From: Acetobacteraceae bacterium | Lineage (GTDB): Bacteria; Pseudomonadota; Alphaproteobacteria; Acetobacterales; Acetobacteraceae | Length of the DNA stretch: 13,615 bases | Direction of reading: 5' to 3' | Assembly (NCBI GenBank): GCA_003164305.1 | Contig: PLSZ01000212.1 | Coordinates: forward strand, 10,947 to 24,561 | Shown here: piece after piece, positions 1 to 6,899 of the stretch | How the letters are laid out: every line of letters starts with the position of its first letter | Position numbering within the stretch: position 1 is the stretch's first letter | The notes under the pieces: generated by a model | What the model was told of the DNA's origin: nothing | What the model saw: only the letters and a program-made list of their open reading frames with translations | The model's database searches: none | Program-made: the position numbers and the translations under genes

Positions 1-836
1 CCAACCCGCTGCAACGGCATCGCCAGCGGATGGAGCGGAACCGCCGCCGCTTTGGGCTCGGCAGGCGCTCGACGGGTCATCAGTGCGTAGATGTCGTCCA
101 CCATCTGACGAAAAGCGGGATCAAGACGATTACGTGGATGCGGAAATGGTACCGTAAGTTCGCTGGCCACTCGGCCAGGGTTTGAGGCGAACACCAGAAT
201 TCGATCACACATCAGAACCGCTTCTTCAATGTTATGGGTTACCATCAACACTGATTTCACGGGGAGCTTGCCGTCCGCCCACAAATCAATGAGGTCGGTG
301 CGAAGTGTCTCCGCCGTCAGAACGTCGAGCGCGCTAAAGGGTTCGTCCATGAGCAACAGGTCCGGATACACCACCAAAGCCCGCGCGAGCCCAACGCGCT
401 GTCGCATCCCTCCCGACAGTTCTTTCGGATAAGCTGATGCAAAGCCTCCAAGACCGATCAACTCCAACGCGTCGTCGGCACGCTTTTCTCGTTCCACGCG
501 CGCGACCCCACGTGCCTCGAGTCCGAGTTCCACGTTTTCCTGGACGGTCAGCCATGGAAACAGAGCGAAGCTCTGGAACACCATGGCTATTCCATCGGGG
601 GGGCCGACGATGGGCGTTCCTCGCCACGTGACCTGCCCCGCCGTGGGCCGTAGCAACCCTGAAACGATTCGGAGCAAAGTGGATTTGCCGGAGCCCGACC
701 GCCCGAGCAGCGCGACGATTTCCCCTTCCCGTAAGGTAAGGTTCACGTCGTCGAGGACAACCAGATCGGCATTGGCCTCCTTGTGATACGCCTGACGGCA
801 GCCAAGAACCTCGAGCAACGGAGCGTTCATGGTCAT
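1..836 (-). CDS. ABC transporter ATP-binding protein, nitrate/sulfonate/taurine type (C-terminus beyond the left edge)
   Basis: This is the energy-coupling ATPase of an importer, working at the inner face of the cytoplasmic membrane with the fused permease encoded just upstream. The visible 278 residues hold a complete nucleotide-binding domain: Walker A GRSGSGKST (45-53), Q-loop Gln (88), signature LSGGMRQR (140-147), Walker B LLLMDEP (160-166) and switch His (201, in VTHN). Order and wording match the SsuB/TauB/NrtD family. The frame is still open at the window edge after residue 260, where the plain family would end. The tail (PLHPLAMPLQRV) resembles the start of the AAA-associated C-terminal domain of longer NrtC-like ATPases; this is inferred. 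The start is ATG at 836, or ATG at 830, which is better spaced from the GGGGA box. The permease stop lies only 4 bp before 836, so the genes are cotranscribed and probably translationally coupled. The substrate cannot be told from the ATPase. Confidence 0.93.
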   Translation of the reverse strand, partial: MTMNAPLLEVLGCRQAYHKEANADLVVLDDVNLTLREGEIVALLGRSGSGKSTLLRIVSGLLRPTAGQVTWRGTPIVGPPDGIAMVFQSFALFPWLTVQENVELGLEARGVARVEREKRADDALELIGLGGFASAYPKELSGGMRQRVGLARALVVYPDLLLMDEPFSALDVLTAETLRTDLIDLWADGKLPVKSVLMVTHNIEEAVLMCDRILVFASNPGRVASELTVPFPHPRNRLDPAFRQMVDDIYALMTRRAPAEPKAAAVPLHPLAMPLQRV

Positions 837-840
837 TCCC

Positions 841-2565
841 CTATCCTAACGTCAGTCGGCGGCGCGCGTAGGAATAAAGCGGGTGCCACAGCAATCTGTT
901 GAACGTCAACACGAACGCGGACATGACGGCGACTCCCAGCACCACGCGCGCCATGTCACCTCGTTCGGTCGCCTGCGCGATGTAAGCGCCGAGGCCATGC
1001 GCGACCAATTTTGTATCTCCCCACGAAACAACTTCGGCGACGATCGCGGCGTTCCAGCAGCCCCCGGACGCGGTGATTGCCCCGGTAATGTAGTACGAGA
1101 AAATACCCGGAATAATAACCTTTCGCCACCATAAGAAGCCATTGACTCTGAAGTTGCTTGCGGCTTCTCGCAGATCTCCTGGAAACGCCGCGGCACCCGC
1201 CACGACATTGAAGAGAATGTACCACTGAGTGCCAAGTACCATCAGCGGCGTTAACCAAATATCGCGATTTAAGTTAAAGTGAACGATGGCGATCACGAAC
1301 ACCGGGAAGAAAAGGTTCGCGGGGAACGCGGCCAGAAACTGCGCCAACGGCTGTGCCCGCCGGGCCCAGGCTGGACGTAGGCCGAGCCAGACGCCGATTG
1401 GTACCCAGATCAGACTGGCGATTATCATCAGGATAACGACACGCAACAGAGTCACCAGTCCGAGCAGGACAGCTTCGGCCAGATCGGACCAGGTAAGCTC
1501 CGCGGAGGCGAATGTGAAGGCTCGCCAACTGGCCCAAGCGATCATGGCACCTACCAGGATCACCCAGACGACGTTGAACGACCCGGACCGGGCATCGCTT
1601 CTCAACCTGGTTTTGGTGTCGAACGAAAGGCGCAATCCACCCAGAGACGAGGCTGACCGGCCCACGAAATCGCCTACATAGCTCAACAGTCTCGTACGCC
1701 TGATCAGTCGAAGCATCCACGGGTCGGACGCTGTCGCGCCGGCGGTGGTCTCAAAACGAAACTTGGCTGACCAGGCAACGAGTGGACGAAACAGCAATTG
1801 ATCGTATGCCAGGATCACGATCAGCATGGCGACGATCGCCCAAATGATTGCCGCAAAATCTCGCTCGACCTGAGCTTGCGCGATGTAAGAGCCGATCCCT
1901 GGTAACTTCCACGAGTTGTCTCCCACGGAGATCGCCTCGGAGGCCACTACGAAGAACCAACCGCCGGACATCGACATCATCGTATTCCAAACCAATCCCG
2001 GAATCGCGAATGGCACTTCAAGTCGCCAGAATTTTTGCCAGGCGCTGAGGCGAAAGCTGGCCGATGCTTCGACGAGATCAGCCGGAACCGTGCGTAACGA
2101 TTGATACATGCTGAATGCCATGTTCCAGGCCTGGCTGGTGAAGATCGCGAATATCGCCGCGAGCTCCAGTCCCAGAACCTGACCGGGGAACAAGTTCATG
2201 AAAAACACGACCGTGAAGGTGAGGAAGCCGAGGATCGGAACCGACTGCAGGATGTCCAGCAGCGGAATGAGAATCATGCCGGCATGTTTGCTCTTGGCGG
2301 CAGCGGTACCGTAAGTGAAGGTGAATACGAGGGAGGCGGCCAACGCGGCGAACATACGTAATGTCGTGCGCACCGCATATTCCGGCAAGCGCCAGGGATC
2401 GAGGCTGATTTCAGTGGCACCAGGCGCGTCGATCCGGACCCACGTGCCACGCGCGACATGCGCGACGGTGATCAGTGTCGCGAACACGAACAGAATGGCG
2501 ACGACATCCCAGAGATTGGGAAGCCGCCTTTCGGCGGCAAAAGGTGGTTGGTTCTGGACTGTCAT
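841..2565 (-). CDS. fused double-domain ABC transporter permease (nitrate/sulfonate/taurine type)
   Basis: A 574-residue integral membrane protein in which two BPD_transp_1 permease domains are joined in one chain, about twice the length of an SsuC/TauC permease. A first membrane segment lies at about 20-37. Domain 1 spans about 62-270, with the ATPase-contacting EAA loop at 166-190 (EASASFRLSAWQKFW). A hydrophilic linker follows at about 270-328. Domain 2 spans about 330-565, with its EAA loop at 467-490 (EAASNFRVNGFLWWRK). Both EAA loops carry Phe where many permeases have the conserved Gly. One polypeptide can thus supply the whole transmembrane pore, working with two copies of the ATPase encoded 4 bp downstream. 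No substrate-binding protein is visible in the window; it may lie beyond the left edge. The start is ATG at 2565, as no good alternative lies near. The family assignment is firm; the substrate is unknown. Confidence 0.93.
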   Translation of the reverse strand: MTVQNQPPFAAERRLPNLWDVVAILFVFATLITVAHVARGTWVRIDAPGATEISLDPWRLPEYAVRTTLRMFAALAASLVFTFTYGTAAAKSKHAGMILIPLLDILQSVPILGFLTFTVVFFMNLFPGQVLGLELAAIFAIFTSQAWNMAFSMYQSLRTVPADLVEASASFRLSAWQKFWRLEVPFAIPGLVWNTMMSMSGGWFFVVASEAISVGDNSWKLPGIGSYIAQAQVERDFAAIIWAIVAMLIVILAYDQLLFRPLVAWSAKFRFETTAGATASDPWMLRLIRRTRLLSYVGDFVGRSASSLGGLRLSFDTKTRLRSDARSGSFNVVWVILVGAMIAWASWRAFTFASAELTWSDLAEAVLLGLVTLLRVVILMIIASLIWVPIGVWLGLRPAWARRAQPLAQFLAAFPANLFFPVFVIAIVHFNLNRDIWLTPLMVLGTQWYILFNVVAGAAAFPGDLREAASNFRVNGFLWWRKVIIPGIFSYYITGAITASGGCWNAAIVAEVVSWGDTKLVAHGLGAYIAQATERGDMARVVLGVAVMSAFVLTFNRLLWHPLYSYARRRLTLG

Positions 2566-2615
2566 TCGGCTCTGATTGGGATGCGGCGGACTTGTTACCG
2601 TGGGCCGTGCTGGGT

Positions 2616-2649
2616 TGTCATCATTGCCGCCCGTGGCAATTCCGTGACA
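2616..2649 (-). promoter_or_regulatory. interrupted dyad between the Crp-type regulator gene and the permease gene
   Basis: TGTCA and ATTGCC on the left pair with GGCAAT and TGACA on the right. The inner arms ATTGCC/GGCAAT match 6 of 6 across 6 bp, and the outer arms TGTCA/TGACA match 5 of 5. The dyad lies about 50-85 bp upstream of the permease start. The inner spacing (arms separated by 6 bp) is the geometry of Crp-family operators, although the half-site is not the classical TGTGA. No T-run follows on the minus strand, so a regulator site or attenuator fits better than a terminator. The role is inferred. Confidence 0.45.
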
Positions 2650-2655
2650 GCCCGA

Positions 2656-3360
2656 TCAATCCTGCCCGGCTATATGTCTCAGGACGTTCAGTTTGCCCAA
2701 GGAGATTCGGCCTCCATCGCGGGCCACGATGCCGTCTTCCTCCCAGGCGCGCATTTGCTTGTTGACGGTCTCACGAGAGCAGCCCACGAACCGCCCGAGG
2801 TCGGTGTGTGACAGGCGGATTTCCAGGCGAATTCGGTCGCCGGCCGTGGCTCCATATTCGTTGGCGAGGCTCAGGAGCTTGCGGGCCAGTCTTCCCGGCA
2901 AATCAAGCATCGCGAAATTACCGAGAGTCTCGCTGGTATCGCGCAGGCGTTCAGAGAGGACGTCGATCACTCGTAACGCCAACTCGTTGCTGGATGCCAG
3001 GTAAGGCAGAAAATGACGGCGTTCGACCGTCATCAGGGTACTATCCTCAAGAGCCGTGGCGTCGGCGCTGCGGGGCTTGCCATCAAGGAGCGCGAGCTCC
3101 CCAAAAATTTCTCCGGCGTCGATCATGTTAAGGGTGACTTCTCGCCCATCCGGTGATGTGGCGCTGATGCGAATCCGCCCGCTTAGCACGGCGACCATGT
3201 AGGAACCCTCGTCGCCCTTCTGGAACAGGGTTTGTCCTCGCCGGACCGCTTTGTCGGTTGCCTGGAACAGGATATTATCCAATGCCTCGCGGGGAAGCGC
3301 GTCGAACAGCGGACTGGAGAGCAACAGCCGACGCCGGGTTTCATGGTCCATCTGCTTCAT
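2656..3360 (-). CDS. Crp/Fnr-family transcriptional regulator (Crp-like)
   Basis: A 234-residue cytoplasmic DNA-binding regulator of usual family length. The N-terminal cyclic-nucleotide-binding beta-roll spans about 18-130. It has the phosphate-binding cassette pattern FGELALL at 86-92 followed by R97-S98-A, as in cAMP-binding Crp, so a nucleotide ligand is plausible. No N-terminal cysteine cluster is present, so it is not an oxygen-sensing Fnr. The C-terminal winged helix (about 150-225) has the recognition helix GCSRETVNKQM (193-203), very close to the GCSRETV of E. coli Crp. It lies upstream of, and on the same strand as, the importer genes (90-bp gap) and is divergent from the catabolic block, which suggests it controls one or both. 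The start is ATG at 3360, though ATG at 3351 is also possible and neither has a strong ribosome binding site. Confidence 0.93.
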   Translation of the reverse strand: MKQMDHETRRRLLLSSPLFDALPREALDNILFQATDKAVRRGQTLFQKGDEGSYMVAVLSGRIRISATSPDGREVTLNMIDAGEIFGELALLDGKPRSADATALEDSTLMTVERRHFLPYLASSNELALRVIDVLSERLRDTSETLGNFAMLDLPGRLARKLLSLANEYGATAGDRIRLEIRLSHTDLGRFVGCSRETVNKQMRAWEEDGIVARDGGRISLGKLNVLRHIAGQD

Positions 3361-3451
3361 CGGGCCCCGTGCCCCGGGTACGTTTCAGATAGCCACTATG
3401 CGCCTATCCGGGCGTCGGTCATAGTCCGGCGGCATTCATCGGGAGAGATTC
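3361..3451. promoter_or_regulatory. divergent promoter region between regulator and catabolic block
   Basis: These 91 bp separate two divergent genes and must hold the promoters of both unless they are read from farther away. I see short dyads, GATAG (3388-3392) with CTATC (3404-3408), and CTATG (3396-3400) with CATAG (3420-3424). They may be operator halves but are too short to be compelling. No convincing -35/-10 pair is visible on either strand. The ribosome binding site GGGAGA precedes the 3452 start. Confidence 0.35.
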
Positions 3452-4564
3452 ATGAAGCCGATCAGCATCTTGCCGCCACCGCATGGCCTGGAATGGCCGG
3501 AGGCAATGGCGGATGAAGCTGGGATGAATTGGATGTGGTTGGAGGAGGCAGCCCGGTTCGCCACGGAGAACGAGACGCCGTGGCCCTATGATCTGCGCCG
3601 GCATCTGGAGGGAGGGTTCTTTGAACCGGCCCCTTTCAACGAAATTCTCGGGCCGATTCGGCCGCGGGGACCCGCCAATGGGCTTGTGCTCCGATCAGGG
3701 GCTAAGGTGGTTAGTTGGGGAGACACCACGCAGGTCGATTTCACGTTTTCCGCGGCGAAGAGCTATTTGAGCATGCTGGCCGGCATCGCGATCATGGACG
3801 GATTGATTCGAGATCTGGATGAACCGGTGAGTTTGACCGTTCATGATGGGGGGGTCGAGGGACCTCATAACAGCGCGGTCACGTGGCGGCACTTGTTGCA
3901 GAACACTTCTGAATGGGAGGGGACGCTTTTCGGCAAGTCGGATATCATCGATCGGAACCGAAATCTCGCGGTCGAAGGGAAAGGCCTCAAAGGCGACGCA
4001 CGGGTCTTGCATGCGCCGGGGACGTACTGGGAATACAACGACGTCAGGGTCAATCGTCTGAGTCTGGCCTTGCTTCGACGGTTCCGGCGACCTCTTCCGG
4101 AGGTCTTCGCCGAACGAATCATGCACCCGATCGGCGCGTCGCCGGACTGGTCATGGCATGGATACAGCACATCGAGTGTCGATGTGGACGGTCGAATGGT
4201 AGAGTCCGTGTCGGGAGGAACGCACTGGGGCGGGGGCTTGCTTATTCACGCCGAGGATCAGGCACGGTTGGGCCTGCTGATGCTTCGGCGCGGCGAATGG
4301 GGTGGCAAGCAGGTACTCCCAGAGCACTGGGTCGCCGAATCGTTGCGACCATGCGCGCTTAAGCCAACGTACGGATTGTTGTGGTGGCTCAACCAGGATC
4401 ATGGTCGTTATCGCAGCGCCCCGACAAGCAGCTTCTTCGCGTCGGGCGCGGGTGGTAATATCACCTGGATCGATCCGGACCACGATTTGGTCGCTGTGAT
4501 GCGGTGGTTGGATCCGACCGCCGTCGATACGTTTATACGATTGATCATACAGGCAATGGAATGA
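3452..4564 (+). CDS. serine hydrolase of the beta-lactamase (class C) / 6-aminohexanoate-dimer hydrolase fold
   Basis: A 370-residue soluble hydrolase with no signal peptide, so probably a cytoplasmic esterase, amidase or lactonase rather than a periplasmic antibiotic resistance enzyme. The nucleophile motif SxxK is S100-A-A-K103, placed at the start of a hydrophobic helix as the family requires. The second motif, usually Y-x-N, appears as Y195-N-D (GTYWEYNDV). Later landmarks are the Gly-rich THWGGGLLIHAEDQARLG segment (257-274) and SGAGGNITWIDPDHD (331-345), which replaces the HTG/KTG box region. It starts the catabolic block, with GGGAGA upstream of the ATG. Its TGA overlaps the ATG of the enoyl-CoA hydratase gene (ATGA), so the two are coupled. 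I infer that it opens an ester, amide or ring bond to feed the later enzymes. The actual substrate is unknown. Confidence 0.88.
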   Translation: MKPISILPPPHGLEWPEAMADEAGMNWMWLEEAARFATENETPWPYDLRRHLEGGFFEPAPFNEILGPIRPRGPANGLVLRSGAKVVSWGDTTQVDFTFSAAKSYLSMLAGIAIMDGLIRDLDEPVSLTVHDGGVEGPHNSAVTWRHLLQNTSEWEGTLFGKSDIIDRNRNLAVEGKGLKGDARVLHAPGTYWEYNDVRVNRLSLALLRRFRRPLPEVFAERIMHPIGASPDWSWHGYSTSSVDVDGRMVESVSGGTHWGGGLLIHAEDQARLGLLMLRRGEWGGKQVLPEHWVAESLRPCALKPTYGLLWWLNQDHGRYRSAPTSSFFASGAGGNITWIDPDHDLVAVMRWLDPTAVDTFIRLIIQAME

Positions 4565-5352
4565 AAGCTCTGGAAACACTGAAGGTCGAAGATCCTCAGG
4601 AGCACACGGTCCTGGTTACGTTGGCCCGGCCCGAGTCGGCCAACGCGATGAACACCCAGATGGGGCTCGATCTTCTGGAAGTGTTCAATGGCTTCTGTGC
4701 CGCGCCGAACAAGCAACGATGTATCGTTATCACCGGCGCGGGACCAAAGGCATTTTGCGCGGGCGGCGATCTGAAGCAACGCAACGGCATGACAGACGAA
4801 CAGTGGCAAGATCAGCATTTGATCTTCGAGCGGGCTGTTCGTGCCATGATCGATTGTCCGGTTCCGATTATCGCGGCCGTAAACGGCGCGGCGTACGCGG
4901 GCGGCCTCGAGATCGCGCTCTGCGCCGATTTCATTTATGCTGCGGAGTATGCCCGGTTCGCGCTGACCGAGGTGACCCTGGGTATTATGCCAGGCGCTGG
5001 GGGCACCCAAAGTTTGCCGCAGGCGGTTGGCGCGCGAAGGGCGAAGGAGATCATGCTGACCGGCCAGCCATTCTCGGCGCGTGAGGCTCTTGAATGGGGC
5101 ATGGTCAATCGGATTTGCTCTGGCGACGCTGTGCTACGCGAAGCGCTGGAGACCGCGGCGGTGATCGCGGGAAACGCGCCAATTTCAACGCGTCAACTCA
5201 AGCAATCGGTCAATATGGGTTTGAACATGGATCTGCGTAGCGGAATGATGTTCGAAATCGAGGCATATAACCGAATGGTGCCGACCGAAGACCGCCGAGA
5301 GGGCATTCGTGCCTTTAATGAAAAGCGGAAACCTGTTTACAAGGGACGCTGA
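4561..5352 (+). CDS. enoyl-CoA hydratase/isomerase (crotonase) family protein
   Basis: A 263-residue crotonase-fold enzyme that acts on acyl-CoA thioesters, most likely adding water to a 2-enoyl-CoA. The oxyanion-hole segment FCAGGDLK is at 65-72, and the second part, AYAGGLE, at 111-117. Both acid/base glutamates of true hydratases are present: Glu117 in GGLEIAL and Glu137 in LTEVTLGIMPGAGGTQ. Hydratase chemistry is therefore more likely than a variant lacking one of them. I chose ATG at 4561, which overlaps the preceding TGA by four bases; the frame is open further up to an ATG at 4504, but that would overlap the hydrolase by 61 bp and add residues unlike the family. The length is normal for the family. 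It implies that the degraded compound, or a fragment of it, is carried as a CoA ester, yet no CoA ligase or transferase is seen nearby. Confidence 0.94.
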   Translation: MKALETLKVEDPQEHTVLVTLARPESANAMNTQMGLDLLEVFNGFCAAPNKQRCIVITGAGPKAFCAGGDLKQRNGMTDEQWQDQHLIFERAVRAMIDCPVPIIAAVNGAAYAGGLEIALCADFIYAAEYARFALTEVTLGIMPGAGGTQSLPQAVGARRAKEIMLTGQPFSAREALEWGMVNRICSGDAVLREALETAAVIAGNAPISTRQLKQSVNMGLNMDLRSGMMFEIEAYNRMVPTEDRREGIRAFNEKRKPVYKGR

Positions 5353-5373
5353 TGGGCTCGGAGGAAACAGCCA

Positions 5374-6738
5374 ATGAACGCGGTCGTTGACATTCAATCC
5401 AAGGGATTGACGCAGGCCCTCGCCGAACAGGCCCGGCTTCTCACATTTGCTGATATTCCTGCTGAGACGCGGACGTGGGCTCGTCAATGTGTCCTGGATT
5501 ACGTCGCATGCGGCGTGGCCGGTGCGTCGGACGAACTCACCGGGATCCTGGTTGCTGAACTGCGAGAGCAGGGCGGCCGGGAGAGCGCGACCGCATTCTG
5601 CCAGGAGGGCCGTTTGCCCGCTGCGGCGGCCGCGTTGATCAATGGCGCCGCGGCCCATGCTTTGGACTTTGACGACGTCAACCTCGCGATGCCGGGTCAT
5701 CCTTCAGTCGCGATCCTGCCTGGCCTTTTGGCGCTCGCGGAGGAGCGCGGCGCGTCTGGCAAAGCGGTCCTGACCGCTTTTGTCGCGGGTTATGAACTCC
5801 AATGTCGCGTAGGCAGAATATTGGCTCCTGGTCATTATGATGTGATTGGTTTCCATGCGACCGCGACGATCGGCAGTTTTGGCGCGGCGGCCGCGTGCGC
5901 CCACTTGCTTGGTCTCGATCAGGAGCAATTCGTTACGGCACTCGGTATTGCCGGCACGCAGGCGGCCGGTTTGAAGTCAATGTTCGGCACGATGTGCAAG
6001 CCCTTGCATGCGGGTAAGGCGTCGTATCATGGGTTGATGGCGGCAAAGCTGGCGATGCGTGGCTTTACCAGCCGCGCGGATGTCATCGAATGCCAACAGG
6101 GTTTCGCCAGCACTCACAGTCCCGACTTTCATCCGGAGCGGGCGTTGGAAGCGCCCGCGCATGGTTGGTATATTCGCAGTAACCTGTTCAAGTACCATGC
6201 CGCTTGTTACATGGTCCACTCCTCGATCGAATCGGCACGGAAATTGCGCGAACTTGGTGTGACGCCGGATCGAATTGAGCAGATCCGGGTCGAACTGGAG
6301 GAGTCGTGCGATCGCATCTGCAATATTCTGGCCCCGAAAACAGGTCTGGAAGCGAAGTTTTCGTTGCGGCTCGCGACTGCGATGGGGCTTTCTGGCGTTG
6401 ATACCGGACGTTTATCGACATACTCCTCGGAGGTCGCGGGCGATCCGGGACTCGTACTCCTGCGCGACAAGGTCAACCTAGACTTCCGCGTTGGTATCCC
6501 GAACACCTTCGCGAAGATGGAGGTGTTGCTGACGGACGGCGATCGTTTGAGCTCCAGCCATGATTCTGGCATCGCGGCGGTGGACAGCACTGATCAGGGA
6601 CATCGTCTGGAGGCGAAATTCACCGGCCTCGTCGAACCGGTCCTGGGATCGGACCGCTGTCGTGAGTTGATATCCAGGATCAGCAACTTCGAGACATTGA
6701 GTGATCTGAGCGAGCTGATGTCGCTCACCGGAGCCTGA
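5374..6738 (+). CDS. MmgE/PrpD family protein (2-methylcitrate dehydratase / cis-aconitate decarboxylase-like)
   Basis: A 454-residue cytoplasmic enzyme of normal length for the MmgE/PrpD family, whose characterised members dehydrate 2-methylcitrate, decarboxylate cis-aconitate or epimerise iminodisuccinate. The sequence shows the family's N-terminal helical domain with NGAAAHALDFDD at 90-101 and the following GHPSVAILPGLLALAE segment at 108-123. The C-terminal part beyond about 270 fits the small alpha/beta domain. GGAGG (5360-5364) sits 9 bp before the ATG, and only 21 bp separate it from the crotonase gene. No methylcitrate synthase or methylisocitrate lyase gene is present, so propionate breakdown by the 2-methylcitrate cycle is not supported. 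I infer action on a di- or tricarboxylic acid in a local pathway. The family is certain; the exact reaction is not. Confidence 0.93.
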   Translation: MNAVVDIQSKGLTQALAEQARLLTFADIPAETRTWARQCVLDYVACGVAGASDELTGILVAELREQGGRESATAFCQEGRLPAAAAALINGAAAHALDFDDVNLAMPGHPSVAILPGLLALAEERGASGKAVLTAFVAGYELQCRVGRILAPGHYDVIGFHATATIGSFGAAAACAHLLGLDQEQFVTALGIAGTQAAGLKSMFGTMCKPLHAGKASYHGLMAAKLAMRGFTSRADVIECQQGFASTHSPDFHPERALEAPAHGWYIRSNLFKYHAACYMVHSSIESARKLRELGVTPDRIEQIRVELEESCDRICNILAPKTGLEAKFSLRLATAMGLSGVDTGRLSTYSSEVAGDPGLVLLRDKVNLDFRVGIPNTFAKMEVLLTDGDRLSSSHDSGIAAVDSTDQGHRLEAKFTGLVEPVLGSDRCRELISRISNFETLSDLSELMSLTGA

Positions 6739-6899
6739 ACAGGTTCATTCAGGGCGGCGTGGTTGCTCGTGCGCTCCCGGCTGGGCGACCGGCGATAGTT
6801 GATCGGCGGTATGCCTGAAAAGGAAGAGCCTGCCTTGCCGTGTGCCCACTCCCCGTGCGAGGTATCCCGCCCAGGAAGCGGCAGCCCGGGAGGAAGCCA
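6739..6899 (+). other. 161-bp gap between the PrpD-like and enolase-superfamily genes
   Basis: This is the only sizeable gap inside the catabolic block. I see a short inverted repeat, CCTGAA (6734-6739) with TTCAGG (6748-6753), overlapping the stop codon, but no T-run. I see no convincing promoter. It may hold a secondary promoter, so the block could be two transcripts. An ATG-led reading frame at 6840 extends the next gene upward but does not look like protein-coding family sequence. Confidence 0.3.
6888..6893 (+). promoter_or_regulatory. ribosome binding site that fixes a GTG start
   Basis: GGGAGG lies 6 bp before GTG at 6900, where the enolase-family N-terminus (KITRIEI) begins. This decides the start against the ATG at 6840, which has no such site. 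Confidence 0.75.

Noticed and set aside
4504..4560. Upstream ATG extension of the crotonase gene
   Set aside because: It overlaps the conserved end of the serine hydrolase gene. ATG 4561 gives the normal family start and an ATGA overlap.
3452..4564. Antibiotic resistance beta-lactamase
   Set aside because: There is no signal peptide, the second motif is altered, and it is embedded in a catabolic block. The fold alone does not imply resistance.
5374..6738. Assignment of the PrpD-like gene to the 2-methylcitrate (propionate) cycle
   Set aside because: No methylcitrate synthase, methylisocitrate lyase or PrpR-type regulator is present, and the neighbours point to another pathway.
6840..6899. 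Upstream ATG extension of the enolase-family gene
   Set aside because: The 20 added residues are Pro/Arg-rich and unlike the family, and GTG 6900 has a strong ribosome binding site at the right distance.
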